Made by a program: the position numbers and the translations under genes. From Nocardia stercoris (lineage in GTDB: Bacteria > Actinomycetota > Actinomycetes > Mycobacteriales > Mycobacteriaceae), in contig NZ_RFFH01000002.1 in the NCBI RefSeq assembly GCF_003696265.1, forward strand, positions 578,912-642,911: DNA of 64,000 bases, written 5' to 3'. The notes below the pieces were generated by a model, which was not told the DNA's origin, searched no databases, and saw nothing but the letters and a program-made list of their open reading frames with translations. Within the stretch, counting starts at the first letter, position 1; each line of letters begins with the position of its first letter. Below, piece by piece: positions 35,264 to 45,087 of this stretch.

Positions 35264-35605
35264 TCAGAGGTCGTCCTCGCGTTCGTGGTACAGCATCAGG
35301 CCTTCGTTGCGGCGCTCCTCGCGATAGGCGGTGCGGCCGATCAGATGGGCGATGGCCGGCGCGGTCGCCAGCGTGAACAAGCCGGTCAACACCAGCATCC
35401 ACACGTCGCGGTGGCCGCGCAGCAGGACCGACGCGCCCAGCAGCACCAGGATCAGCCCGACCACTTGCGGTTTCGTGGCCGCGTGCATCCGAGACAGGGT
35501 GTCGGGGAAGCGGACCAGCCCCAGCGACGCGGTCAGCGACAGGAAGCTGCCCACCAGCAGCAGCGTCGCCGCCAGGAACCGCAACGCGGCGTCGAGCGCG
35601 CTCAC
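35264..35605 (-). CDS. mrpG: Mrp-type Na+/H+ antiporter subunit G
   Basis: A 113-residue protein with three membrane helices (LAATLLLVGSFLSLTASLGL; then VVGLILVLLGASVLL; then LVLTGLFTLATAPAIAHL) and the family segment LVRFPDTLSRMHAATK. The GTG start overlaps the mrpF stop by four bases. Last gene of the operon. Part of the multisubunit cation/proton antiporter. Confidence 0.9.
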   Translation of the reverse strand: MSALDAALRFLAATLLLVGSFLSLTASLGLVRFPDTLSRMHAATKPQVVGLILVLLGASVLLRGHRDVWMLVLTGLFTLATAPAIAHLIGRTAYREERRNEGLMLYHEREDDL

Positions 35606-35862
35606 CGATCGTCCCGCACCCGGAAGCGGGACACGGCCGCCGAGCCGAGGAACCCGACCAGCGCCAGCGCCACCACCCCCGGCAGCACAGTCGTGTTGTC
35701 GCTGAAGGCCGCCCACACCGTGAGCCCCGACGCCGACAGCGCGACCAGCGAGTCCACCGCCACCACCCGGTCCAGGGTGCCGGGCCCGGCCAGCGCCCGG
35801 TAGCTGGTCAGCACCGCCGCCGCGACCAGCATGACGGCCGCGATCGCGGTGACCACGGTCAT
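35602..35862 (-). CDS. mrpF: Mrp-type Na+/H+ antiporter subunit F
   Basis: An 86-residue small membrane subunit with three helices and the MrpF segment YRALAGPGTLDRVVAVDSLV. ATG 35862 overlaps the mrpE stop by four bases; the frame runs further upstream only inside mrpE. Coupled translation within the operon is expected. Confidence 0.9.
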   Translation of the reverse strand: MTVVTAIAAVMLVAAAVLTSYRALAGPGTLDRVVAVDSLVALSASGLTVWAAFSDNTTVLPGVVALALVGFLGSAAVSRFRVRDDR

Positions 35863-36380
35863 GTGTCCTCCTGCCATTCGTTCGGCCGCTCGAACGCCGA
35901 GATCAACAGCCGTTCCAGCCGGCGCGTCGTGCGATAGAAGTAGTCCACCGATTCGTCGCTGCTCACGTCGAGCACGTGCACCCACAGGGTCGAGGTGTCC
36001 CGATCCAGTTCCAGCACCATCGTTCCCGGGATCAGGTTCAGCACGTCCGCGCACAGCACCAGCACCATCGGTGAGCGGATCGTCATCCGCACCCGCAGCA
36101 CCCCCGACACCGGCGCCCCCGCCGGGCGGACCGAGAACCAGGCGACCTGAAAACTGGATTCCAGTGCGTAATAGGTGCTCACGATGACCAGCCACAACAG
36201 CGACAGCGGGTGCAGCCGACCGTGGATCGACACCCGCGGCAGTGGCAGCAACATCGTGATCAGAGCCGCGATCACCAGTCCGGCAACCATATTGGCCACA
36301 CTGAAATCGCTCCACAGCACCGTGTACACCAGCGCCAGCCACAGCAGCACACCCAGCCGGACCAGCCGGTCCCGGTTCAC
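35859..36380 (-). CDS. mrpE: Mrp-type Na+/H+ antiporter subunit E
   Basis: A 173-residue subunit. Hydrophobic helices lie in the first 60 residues (LGVLLWLALVYTVLW; ANMVAGLVIAALITMLL), and a soluble C-terminal domain contains NLIPGTMVLELD and STLWVHVLDV, typical of MrpE. GTG 36380 overlaps the mrpD stop by four bases and gives the usual short N-terminus. Confidence 0.9.
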   Translation of the reverse strand: MNRDRLVRLGVLLWLALVYTVLWSDFSVANMVAGLVIAALITMLLPLPRVSIHGRLHPLSLLWLVIVSTYYALESSFQVAWFSVRPAGAPVSGVLRVRMTIRSPMVLVLCADVLNLIPGTMVLELDRDTSTLWVHVLDVSSDESVDYFYRTTRRLERLLISAFERPNEWQEDT

Positions 36381-37978
36381 CGGCCCGCTCCCAGCACGGT
36401 GCCGATGTAGCCGTCGCGATCGGTGAGATCGGCGGCCGCCCGCTCGGCGATCCCGAGCAGCGGTCCCGCGAACACCGCCATCGCCAGCCCCACCCCGATC
36501 AGCGCGACCGTCGGCACCAGCATCAGCAGCGGAATCCGGCCCGGATGCGGGCGCTCGGAGAACAGCACGTCCTCGGCCGACTCGTCGATCAGGGCCGACG
36601 GCGCCGCATCGGACAGTGTGCCCTCCGGGGCCTGTAACCGCGGCCGCCAGAACGCCTTCGACCACACCCGGGCCATCGCGTACAGGGTCAGCAGGCTGGT
36701 CACCACCGCACCCGCCACCAGCACCCAGGCCAGGACACTGCCCGCCTTCGCGCCCGCCTGCAGCAGCGCCACCTTGCCGATGAATCCCGAGAACGGTGGA
36801 ATACCACCGAGATTCAACGCCGGAATACCGAACAGCAGGGCCAGTACGGGTGTGGTCCGCAGCAGCCCGCCGAGCCGGTCCAGCGACGCCGACCCGGCCT
36901 GCCGTTCGATCAGGCCCACCACCAGGAACAGCGTGGTCTGCACCAGAATGTGGTGGGCCACATAGAAGACCGTGCCCACCAGCCCCGCCGCGGTACCCAG
37001 CCCGACCCCGAACATGAGATATCCGATGTGGCTGACCAGGGTGAACGACAACAGCCGCTTGATATCGCTCTGCGCGATGGCGCCCAGGATGCCGACCAGC
37101 ATGGTGAGCAGACCGCAGATCAGCAGGATCGTGTCGAAGCGTCCCTCCGGGAACAGCAGGGTCCGGGTCCGGACGATCGCGTACACACCGACTTTGGTGA
37201 GCAAGCCGGCGAACACCGCGGTCACCGGCGCCGGCGCGGTCGGATAGGAGTCCGGCAGCCAGTTCGACAGCGGGAACACCGCGGCCTTGATCCCGAACGC
37301 CACCAGCAGCACCGCGAAGATGGCGCTGCGCACCCCGGTGGGCAGTTGCGGTGTGCGCGTTGCCATATCGGCCAGGTTCAGCGTGCCGGTCGCGGCGTAG
37401 GCGAGCGCGATGCCGATCAGGAAGATCAGCGACGACACCATCGACACCATCACGTACGACACCCCGGCCCGCACCCGCTCCGCGCTCGCGCCCAGCGTCA
37501 GCAGCACGAACGAGGCGGCCAACAGCACCTCGAACCCGACGAACAGATTGAACAGGTCACCGGCCAGGAAGGTGATCGAAACCCCGGCGCTCAGTACCAG
37601 ATACGTGGGCTGGAAGATCGAGGTCGGCTGCCGTTCGGTGCCGTCGGAGATACCCTGCCCGACCGCGTACACGAGCACCGCGAGCAGCACGATCGCCGAC
37701 ACCAGCAGCATCGCCGCCGCCAGTCGGTCCACCACCAGCGTGATCCCGATCGGAGTGTGGATCCCGCCCACCTGCACCACCAGCGTGCCGTGCCGGTCCA
37801 CCCGGACCAGCAGCAGCGCCGTCACCGCGACCACCGCCGACAGCGCGGCCACCGACACCGTCTGCTGGAACCGGGGACGCCGGCCCACGATGAGCGTGGT
37901 GGCGGCGGTGAGCATCGGGATCAGCACCGGCAGCGGGACCAACACCGCCGGGGCGAAGGATTCGGTGGTGAGGCTCAT
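36377..37978 (-). CDS. mrpD: Mrp-type Na+/H+ antiporter subunit D
   Basis: A 533-residue antiporter-like subunit related to complex I NuoN/NuoM. About fourteen helices are present, with the conserved LFVGFEVLL glutamate segment, FPLSNWLPDSYPTAPAPVTA and IGYLMFGVG. It should form one proton/cation path of the complex. The start ATG lies 22 bases after mrpC. The C-terminal cytoplasmic extension of about 60 residues between the last helices is somewhat long but lacks identifiable motifs. Confidence 0.93.
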   Translation of the reverse strand: MSLTTESFAPAVLVPLPVLIPMLTAATTLIVGRRPRFQQTVSVAALSAVVAVTALLLVRVDRHGTLVVQVGGIHTPIGITLVVDRLAAAMLLVSAIVLLAVLVYAVGQGISDGTERQPTSIFQPTYLVLSAGVSITFLAGDLFNLFVGFEVLLAASFVLLTLGASAERVRAGVSYVMVSMVSSLIFLIGIALAYAATGTLNLADMATRTPQLPTGVRSAIFAVLLVAFGIKAAVFPLSNWLPDSYPTAPAPVTAVFAGLLTKVGVYAIVRTRTLLFPEGRFDTILLICGLLTMLVGILGAIAQSDIKRLLSFTLVSHIGYLMFGVGLGTAAGLVGTVFYVAHHILVQTTLFLVVGLIERQAGSASLDRLGGLLRTTPVLALLFGIPALNLGGIPPFSGFIGKVALLQAGAKAGSVLAWVLVAGAVVTSLLTLYAMARVWSKAFWRPRLQAPEGTLSDAAPSALIDESAEDVLFSERPHPGRIPLLMLVPTVALIGVGLAMAVFAGPLLGIAERAAADLTDRDGYIGTVLGAGR

Positions 37979-38000
37979 CGCTGCGCCTCGCTTCGTCCGC

Positions 38001-38396
38001 TCATTGTTCCGGGTCCTCGCCCTCGCGCTTGGCCGCGACTTTCACGTCCTCGGGGTCGTCCTCGACCTGTTCGGAGGTGGTCAACCAGTAGGCCCGGTAG
38101 GCCAGCGCCAGGATGAACGCCGACAGGCCCATGGTGATCACGATCGAGGTGAGCACCATCGCCTGCGCCAGCGGATCGGCCATCGTCGAATGCGCCTTGT
38201 CGCTCTCCCCGAGGATCGGCGGCCGCCCGGCCGGGCCCGCGACGGTGACGATCAGCAGATTGAGCCCGTTGCCGATCAGGATGAGCCCCAACAGCATCTT
38301 CGACACGACCCGTTCCAGAACCAGGTACACCCCGGCCGTGACGAGCCCGAAAATCAGGACCAGCAGCGTGATGTCGGAGCTCTCGGTGAAGTTCAT
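38001..38396 (-). CDS. mrpC: Mrp-type Na+/H+ antiporter subunit C
   Basis: A 131-residue NuoK-like subunit with three helices. The diagnostic region is DPLAQAMVLTSIVITMGLSA, and a charged cytoplasmic tail is present. ATG overlaps the mrpA stop by four bases. Confidence 0.92.
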   Translation of the reverse strand: MNFTESSDITLLVLIFGLVTAGVYLVLERVVSKMLLGLILIGNGLNLLIVTVAGPAGRPPILGESDKAHSTMADPLAQAMVLTSIVITMGLSAFILALAYRAYWLTTSEQVEDDPEDVKVAAKREGEDPEQ

Positions 38397-41206
38397 CGCA
38401 CCTTTTCCTCGGTGTCGAGGCGGGCGCCGAGGCTGCGCAGCACGTCCAGCACCAGGCCCAGCACGATCAGGTAGACACCGAGATCGAACAGGGTGGCGGT
38501 CACCAGATGGATCTCGCCGAGCACCGGCAGATGCAGCTCGATCACCGCCGACGACAGTGGCGGCGCGCCCAACACCAGTGAGCCGGTGGCGGTTCCGGCG
38601 GCCAGCAGCAGACCGGCGCCGAGCAGATGCCCGGCGTCCACCGGCAGCGCCTCGGCCAGCTCGTAGCGGCCGCCCGCGAGATACCGCAGCACCAGCGCGA
38701 GTCCGGCGGTCAGCCCGCCCGCGAAACCGCCGCCGGGGGCGTTGTGGCCGGAGAAGAAGAAGTACACCGACAGCACCATGATGGTCGGGAACAGCAGCCG
38801 GGTGGTCATGGCCAGCACCATCGAGCGTTCGCCGCGCGGGACCAGCGCGGCCGCCGACAGCCAGTAGTCCGAGGCCGGGTTCGGGTCGTAGCCCGGCGCG
38901 TCCGCCACCCGCGGCAGCGTGCCGAACCGGCGGTTGCGGAACATCAGCGACGCGACGCCGGTGGCGGCGACGACCAGGACCGAGATCTCACCGAAGGTGT
39001 CCCAGGCCCGGATGTCGACCAGCAGCACGTTCACCGAGTTCTTGCCCCCCAATGCCTGTGCGGCACTGGGGATCCGGTGCCAGATCGGCTCGGTCGAGCG
39101 GGCGGCCGTGGCGAAGGCGGCGAGGACGCAGACCGACAGCCCGACGCCGACCGCCAGCAGCGACCGGTAGAGCTTGCCCGTGGCCTGGCGCGACGGCTCC
39201 ACCTCGGCCGGGAACTTGCGCAGCACCAGCACGAAGATCACCAAAGTCAGTGTCTCGACCAGGAATTGGGTCAGCGCCAGATCGGGTGCGCCGTGCAGCG
39301 CGAAGATCACACCGCAGCCGTACCCGGTGACCCCGACCAGCAGCACCGCCGCGAGCCGGTTGCGCATGATCGTGGCGCCGAACGCCATCGACAGCATGAT
39401 GCCGCCGATCACCACCTCGAACGGAGACTCCCACGGCCGCATCCGGATCGGGACTCGCTCGGCGGTGAACAGCATCGCCGGCGGCAGCACCACGAGCGTG
39501 GTCAGGATCAGCGCCTGGGTCAGCGGCAGCGAACCGCGCTGGGTGGCCCGGGTCATGCGCAGCGACAATTGGTCCATCGCGCGCACGGTCGCGTCGTAGG
39601 CGCGGTCGGCGTTACCCAGGCGCGGCGTGGCGGATTCACCGATCCGGTCCCGGATGTCGAACAGGATCAGCCCGCAGCCGATGATCACCAGGGTCAGGGT
39701 CAGCGGCACCCCGAAACCGTGCCAGGGACGTAAATGCCCGGTCAGCTCGCCGGGCAGCGTCTCCGCGTACGGCCGCAGATACCGGTCCAAGGTGAGCGCG
39801 GCCGGACCGGCCACCAGACTCGCGACCGCGAGCACCGCCGGTGAGGACAGGAACGCCGCCGACGGCGGATGCCAGTGGGACGGCGGCTCGGGTGTGCCGT
39901 CGGCGGCCCGCCGGGTTCCGAAGGCGCCCCACAGGAATCGGGCACTGTAGGCCAGGGTCAGGATCGAACCCGCCGCCACGCCGGTGATCAGGACCAGCCG
40001 CACCGGCTCGGACAGGTTGGGTGCGTCCAGGATCGCCGCCAGAGCGCTCTCCTTGACCACGAAACCGAACAGCGGCGGAATCCCGGCCATACTCAGCGCG
40101 GCCAGTCCCGCGACCACCGCCAGCACCGGCGCCTGCCGCCCGATTCCGGAGAGCCGCCGCAGATCCCGGGTGCCGGCGCTGTGGTCGACGATGCCGACCA
40201 CCATGAACAGCGCGCCCTTGAACAGCGCGTGCGCGATCACCATGCTCACCCCGGCCAGGCCCGCGTCCGGGGTGCCGATCCCGACCAGCGTCATCATGAA
40301 ACCCAGCTGGCTGACCGTGCCGAACGCCAGCACCAGTTTCAGATCGTGCACCTGCAGCGCGCGCAGCCCCGCCAAGATCATCGACAGCAGGCCCAGCCCG
40401 AGCACCATCGGATGCCACGGCGGCGACACCGCGAACGTGGGCGCGAGCCGGGCCACCAGGTACACACCGGCTTTCACCATCGCCGCGGCGTGCAGATACG
40501 CCGACACCGGGGTGGGCGCGGCCATCGCGCCCGGCAGCCAGAAGTGCAGCGGGACGATCGCGGACTTGGCGAGCGCGCCGATCAGGATCAGCACCAGCGC
40601 CACCGTCGTGCTCAGGTTCTGCGGGTTGGCCGTCGCCAGCAGCGTCGACAGCCGGTAGGTGTTGTACTGCTCGCCGAGCACCACGATGCCGACCAGCATG
40701 GCCAGCCCGCCGGCGCCGGTGACGAGCAGCGCCTGCAACGCGGCGCGCCGCCCGGGCAGCAGGTCCGCGTGATGGCCGACCAGCAGGAAGGACAGGACGG
40801 TCGTCGCCTCCCAGAAGGTATAGAGCAGCAACGTGTTGTCGCTGATCACCAGCCCGAACATGGCCCCGGCGAAGGCCACCATGTATCCGGCGAAGATGCC
40901 CAGCCGCTGCCGGTCCTGGTCGTCGGAGAAGTAGGCCGCGCAATAGATCAGGACCAGGGTGCCGATGCCGAGGATCAGGGTCGACATGATCGAGGAGAGA
41001 TCGTCGAAGCGGACGTCGAAATCGAGGTGTATGCCTGGCGCCCAGGCGATTTCGACGCGCTGCCGGGAATTCCAATGCGTCAGAACCCAGATCAGGCCGC
41101 CGAGGGGGACCAGCGCCACCGGATAGAAGCCGTGGCGTCCCAGTGCGCGTACGCAGGCCGGCGCGAGCAAGGCGGCCAGCGCGTGTGCGAGCAGGATGGG
41201 CAGCAA
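38393..41206 (-). CDS. mrpA: Mrp-type Na+/H+ antiporter subunit A (fused A/B)
   Basis: A 937-residue subunit. The first 500 residues are NuoL-like (FWEATTVLSFLLVGHH with the key glutamate, KSAIVPLHFWLPGAMAAPTPVSAYLHAA). The C-terminal 300 residues contain the MrpB-like part (FLVETLTLVIFVLVL; FFFSGHNAPGGGFAGGL), so MrpA and MrpB are one chain, as usual in this phylum. The TTG start at 41206 is supported by GGAG six bases upstream. Its operon order A-C-D-E-F-G follows an unidentified membrane gene by 40 bases. Confidence 0.93.
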   Translation of the reverse strand: MLPILLAHALAALLAPACVRALGRHGFYPVALVPLGGLIWVLTHWNSRQRVEIAWAPGIHLDFDVRFDDLSSIMSTLILGIGTLVLIYCAAYFSDDQDRQRLGIFAGYMVAFAGAMFGLVISDNTLLLYTFWEATTVLSFLLVGHHADLLPGRRAALQALLVTGAGGLAMLVGIVVLGEQYNTYRLSTLLATANPQNLSTTVALVLILIGALAKSAIVPLHFWLPGAMAAPTPVSAYLHAAAMVKAGVYLVARLAPTFAVSPPWHPMVLGLGLLSMILAGLRALQVHDLKLVLAFGTVSQLGFMMTLVGIGTPDAGLAGVSMVIAHALFKGALFMVVGIVDHSAGTRDLRRLSGIGRQAPVLAVVAGLAALSMAGIPPLFGFVVKESALAAILDAPNLSEPVRLVLITGVAAGSILTLAYSARFLWGAFGTRRAADGTPEPPSHWHPPSAAFLSSPAVLAVASLVAGPAALTLDRYLRPYAETLPGELTGHLRPWHGFGVPLTLTLVIIGCGLILFDIRDRIGESATPRLGNADRAYDATVRAMDQLSLRMTRATQRGSLPLTQALILTTLVVLPPAMLFTAERVPIRMRPWESPFEVVIGGIMLSMAFGATIMRNRLAAVLLVGVTGYGCGVIFALHGAPDLALTQFLVETLTLVIFVLVLRKFPAEVEPSRQATGKLYRSLLAVGVGLSVCVLAAFATAARSTEPIWHRIPSAAQALGGKNSVNVLLVDIRAWDTFGEISVLVVAATGVASLMFRNRRFGTLPRVADAPGYDPNPASDYWLSAAALVPRGERSMVLAMTTRLLFPTIMVLSVYFFFSGHNAPGGGFAGGLTAGLALVLRYLAGGRYELAEALPVDAGHLLGAGLLLAAGTATGSLVLGAPPLSSAVIELHLPVLGEIHLVTATLFDLGVYLIVLGLVLDVLRSLGARLDTEEKVR

Positions 41207-41246
41207 ACGGCACTCCGACGACTCTGCGGCGTGTAAGGACTCGATC

Positions 41247-42677
41247 CTACGTGTCGGACTCGCCGGTTTCGGCCAACGGATCTATGGTGTCGGCCATTGC
41301 CGAGCCGTCGTGGGTATCACCGCTATCGGCCGGCGACCCCGCGTCGGGAGCGGGTGGTTCGGTTGCCGCGGGCGCGGATTCGGGCCGCAGCCGATACAGC
41401 ACGGCCAGCCCTAGCATGCAGCCGATCGTGAGCACGAGCCCGGCCACGTGCGGGGTCGCCGACCGCATCGGCGGCATCGGGTACAGCATCCAGCGGCCGT
41501 TGGTCACGGTGACCGTGCCGAAGTCGGGCATCAGCAACTCGTTGCGCAGCGCCATGATCGCGGTCGGCGCGAAGATCACGACGGTTCCCACCACCCAGCT
41601 CGACGGGTTCTGTGGCCGGAAGCTGCCGAAGCACAGCCCGCCGATCAGCGCGATCGCGGCGGCGACCACGCTCGGGTGCAGCACCCCGGTGACATTGTCG
41701 GCGCAGTAGGCGATGCCGTACACGGCCGCCAGGATCATCCCGGCGAAGGCGGTGAACGGCAGCGGCCGGAAGAATCCGGCCAGCACGCCGACCGCCACCA
41801 TCGCCATGAGCAGGGCCGCCAGCGGCCGGCCGACCTGTTGCGGGACCAACCCGGCCGAGACGGCCGCGAGCGCGGTGGTCATCAGCAACAGCGCGCCGTC
41901 GCGATCGGGCATGAGCAGGGCGGCCACCCAGGACGCGACCAGGGTCGCGCCGACCACCAGGACCATATCGGCGACGTCGTCGCCGCGCGGCGCCAGCCAC
42001 AGCGAACCGACCAGCGCGGCGGTGACCACCACGACGCCGGCCAGCAGCGGCCGGATCGGCAGGTCCGGCGCCTGGGTGTCGCCGGTGACCCGGCGGCGGT
42101 CGATCACCGCGCAGATCAGGACCAGGACGAGGACGACGCGCAGCCACAGGATGGGCGGCAGGTTGCCGTGCCTCCAGAACTCGAGTTCGTTTGCGCCCAG
42201 AACCACGGCATTGTGCGCGACGGGCAGTGTCGATCCGACGATGATGGCGCCGGCCGCGCCGAGCGACCAGCCGAGGATCTGCGGCCGGTCCCGCACCGCG
42301 GCGACCGCGACCGCACCGAGCAGCACGCCGCCGCCGACCGCGTCCAGGAAGTTGACCGTGGCCATGGTCGAGGTCACGGTGGTGTGGGCGGTGATCGAGT
42401 GGTCGATATAGAGGAGGCCGATTCCGGCCAGTGCCGCGACCCAGGCCGAGATCAAGCGGGGCATGACGGCGGTGACCACCGCGACGATGACCGCGGTGAC
42501 GGCGCCGGTCGCGATCGCCTTGGGCAGGCTGGACGAGAGCAGGTTGACCTGCATGACCGAGCTGCCGGGAGACCAGTCGTAGTTCACCGGGAGCATCACT
42601 GTCAGCCCGGCGACCATGGTCGCCAGGCAGGTCGTGATCGATTCCAGCGCAACGCCGAACCTCCGCACCCAGAGCAA
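41247..42677 (-). CDS. Polytopic membrane protein of unknown function
   Basis: A 476-residue protein with about twelve to fourteen hydrophobic segments and a disordered, acidic, proline-rich cytoplasmic C-terminus (from about residue 430). I see no transporter or enzyme motif. It lies 40 bases upstream of mrpA on the same strand and may be cotranscribed with the antiporter. The first start is TTG 42677, with weak ribosome-binding support; GTG 42668 is possible. It could be an accessory of ion homeostasis or unrelated. I do not recognise the family. Confidence 0.7.
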   Translation of the reverse strand: MLWVRRFGVALESITTCLATMVAGLTVMLPVNYDWSPGSSVMQVNLLSSSLPKAIATGAVTAVIVAVVTAVMPRLISAWVAALAGIGLLYIDHSITAHTTVTSTMATVNFLDAVGGGVLLGAVAVAAVRDRPQILGWSLGAAGAIIVGSTLPVAHNAVVLGANELEFWRHGNLPPILWLRVVLVLVLICAVIDRRRVTGDTQAPDLPIRPLLAGVVVVTAALVGSLWLAPRGDDVADMVLVVGATLVASWVAALLMPDRDGALLLMTTALAAVSAGLVPQQVGRPLAALLMAMVAVGVLAGFFRPLPFTAFAGMILAAVYGIAYCADNVTGVLHPSVVAAAIALIGGLCFGSFRPQNPSSWVVGTVVIFAPTAIMALRNELLMPDFGTVTVTNGRWMLYPMPPMRSATPHVAGLVLTIGCMLGLAVLYRLRPESAPAATEPPAPDAGSPADSGDTHDGSAMADTIDPLAETGESDT

Positions 42678-42835
42678 AGTACCGGTGCGGCCGGGTCGCG
42701 GGGGCTCGACGTGCCGATTGCGGGCATATTGCTCGCAGGGGGCAATTCGCCGTCCGATTCCCCGTTTCGCGTCGGGTTCAGCGTGTCGCGCGCGCCCGGT
42801 TCAGCGCGCCGACCGCGCCGGGTCGGCGGACTCGG

Positions 42836-45025
42836 TCAGCGCGTCTCACGCCGTTCGGCGTAGAGCCGCAGGGCCTCGACCTGGGCGGCGTCCAGCGACG
42901 GCCGGACCGCGGCGCGGGCGGTCGCGAGATCCGCGCCGGTGACGGTGGCGGCGTCCACGTCCCGCCGCATCGCCGCCAACGCGGCCTCGCGGAGCAGGGC
43001 CGCGCAGTCGGCCGCCGAATAGCCGTCGAGCTCTTCGGCCACGGCCGGCAGTTCGATGTCGGCGCCCAACGGGACCGCGCGGCTCGCGGTGCGCAGGATC
43101 TCGGCGCGCGCGGCGGCGTCCGGCGGCGGCACGAACACCAGCCGCTCCAGGCGGCCCGGGCGCAGCAGCGCCGGGTCGACCAGCTCGGGACGGTTGGTGG
43201 CAGCGACCACCACCACGTCACGCAGCGGCTCCACGCCGTCGAGTTCGGTGAGCAGCGCGGCCACCACCCGGTCGCCGACGCCGGAGTCGTTGCTCTGCCC
43301 GCGGCGCGGCGCGAGGGCGTCGATCTCGTCCAGGAAGATCAGTGAAGGCGCCGAATCCCTTGCCCGCTGGAACAATTCGCGGACCGCGCGCTCGGAGGAA
43401 CCGACCCACTTGTCCATCAGTTCGGCGCCCTTGACCGCGTGCACGCTGAGCTGCCCACTGCCGGCCAGAGCCCGGACCAGGAAGGTCTTACCGCAGCCCG
43501 GCGGGCCGTAGAGCAGGACGCCGCGCGGCGGGTCGATCCCCAAGCGGGCGAACGAATCCGGGTGGCGCAGCGGCCACAGCACCGCCTCGGTGAGCGCTTG
43601 CTTGGTCTCGGCCATATCGCCGACGTCGTCCAGCGACAGGCTGCCGATCGCCAATTCCTCGGTGCCCGAACGCGACAGCGGGCGGATCACCTGCAGTGCC
43701 CCGGACAGGTCGGCCTGCGTCAGGGCCGGGTCCGCCCGATCGTGGTTGACCCGCGCGGCCGCCCGCATGGCGGCCTCCCGGCGCAGTGCCGCCAAGTCCG
43801 ACACCACGAAACCCGGTGTGCGCGCGGCGATATCGTCGAGATCCAGATCCTCGGTCGGGACCTTGCGCAGCAGCTCGGCGAGCAGGGCCTTACGCACCGC
43901 GGCGGTCGGCAGGGTCAGCGCCACCTCGCGATCGCACAGTTCCGGCGCCCGCAACCGTGCGTCGAGGGCGGACGGATGCGCGGTGGTCGCCACGAACGCG
44001 ACGCCCGGGGTGGCCACGGCGGCCCGCAACTGGTCCAGGATCAGGGTGGCGACCGGTTCCGGCTCGCTCGGCAGCAGGGCGTCGATATCGGTGATGAGCA
44101 GGACTCCGCCTGCGCCGGAACAGATATCGGCCACCGCCAGCCCGATCGCGCGCAGCCGGTTGCCCGCCTCCGTGGCACCCGCGGACGGCCCGTCCAGCTC
44201 CACGAGCCGCCGCGCCCCGATCACCGCCCGGGCCAGGGTCGCCTTGCCGGCGCCGGCGGGACCGGTGATCAGAACACCGAGATGTGGTGGGGCGCCGAGA
44301 GTTCGGAGCAGATCCGGCTCGTCGAGCGCGAGGCTGAGCCACTCGGTGAGCTTCGCGACCTGCGCCTGCACCCCGACCAGTTCGGCCGGCGCCACCGCCT
44401 CGGGCCGCGCGGGCCGCACCGCCGCGGGTGCCGCCGCCTCGGGCGGAGCATCCGCGGCGGCGCCGGCCACCGCCGGACCCCACACCACCGCGCTGTTCGG
44501 CTGCACACTGACCGGGCCCGGCGCCGGATCGGTCGCGGTGACGGTGAGCAGCTCGGAGGTCCAGGCGATCCCGAAAGTCCGCGACAGCGCCTGGGTGGCG
44601 GCCGCCGAACTGGTTCCCGGGCCCAGATCGCGCGGCAGCAGCGAGACGGTGTCGCCGACGCTGACCACCTTGCCCAGCAAGGCTTGCCGCAGCGTCTCCG
44701 GCGGGATGGTGGCGGCCGCGTGCGCCGAACCGGTGACCGACAGCTGCCGCGCGCCCTGCACCGTCACCGGCGCGACGGTGACGGTGGCGTTCTCCCGGAC
44801 CCCGGCATTGGACAGCGTGACGTCGTCGAGCAGCACCGCGCCGGCGGGCGTGTCCGCCGGTGCGATACCGGCCACCGCCGCGGTCCGCCGGGCGCCGAGC
44901 ACCGCGATCCCGTCCCACTCGCGCAGACCCAAGGCGGCCAGCGCTTCCGGATGCAACCGGACCACACCCCGGCGGGCATCGGCGGCGGAGAAGTTGAGCC
45001 GGGCGGTCAGCGACAGTTCAGGCAC
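42836..45025 (-). CDS. CDC48/VCP-like AAA ATPase (Rv0435c type)
   Basis: A 729-residue tandem AAA+ protein. Residues about 1-190 form a CDC48-type N-domain with two double-psi barrel-like halves. The first ATPase domain has Walker A GPAGAGKAT, but its Walker B is LLITDID, lacking the catalytic glutamate. The second is canonical: GPPGCGKT, SLIFLDEIDALAPRRG and the arginine region RPGRLERL. It should remodel or unfold proteins, with ATP hydrolysis mainly in the second ring. GTG 45025 starts the conserved part; ATG 45073 is an alternative. A SIMPL lipoprotein gene lies 62 bases upstream. Confidence 0.9.
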   Translation of the reverse strand: MPELSLTARLNFSAADARRGVVRLHPEALAALGLREWDGIAVLGARRTAAVAGIAPADTPAGAVLLDDVTLSNAGVRENATVTVAPVTVQGARQLSVTGSAHAAATIPPETLRQALLGKVVSVGDTVSLLPRDLGPGTSSAAATQALSRTFGIAWTSELLTVTATDPAPGPVSVQPNSAVVWGPAVAGAAADAPPEAAAPAAVRPARPEAVAPAELVGVQAQVAKLTEWLSLALDEPDLLRTLGAPPHLGVLITGPAGAGKATLARAVIGARRLVELDGPSAGATEAGNRLRAIGLAVADICSGAGGVLLITDIDALLPSEPEPVATLILDQLRAAVATPGVAFVATTAHPSALDARLRAPELCDREVALTLPTAAVRKALLAELLRKVPTEDLDLDDIAARTPGFVVSDLAALRREAAMRAAARVNHDRADPALTQADLSGALQVIRPLSRSGTEELAIGSLSLDDVGDMAETKQALTEAVLWPLRHPDSFARLGIDPPRGVLLYGPPGCGKTFLVRALAGSGQLSVHAVKGAELMDKWVGSSERAVRELFQRARDSAPSLIFLDEIDALAPRRGQSNDSGVGDRVVAALLTELDGVEPLRDVVVVAATNRPELVDPALLRPGRLERLVFVPPPDAAARAEILRTASRAVPLGADIELPAVAEELDGYSAADCAALLREAALAAMRRDVDAATVTGADLATARAAVRPSLDAAQVEALRLYAERRETR

Positions 45026-45087
45026 TCGATCATTGTGCGCCAGAGTCGCTCGCCGGCAGAGACCGCGCAGCACAGCCGCACAGCGAT

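Noticed and set aside
39636..41213. 525-codon alternative frame in mrpA
   Set aside because: Overlaps mrpA in another phase with an Arg/Gly/Ala-rich translation and no motif.
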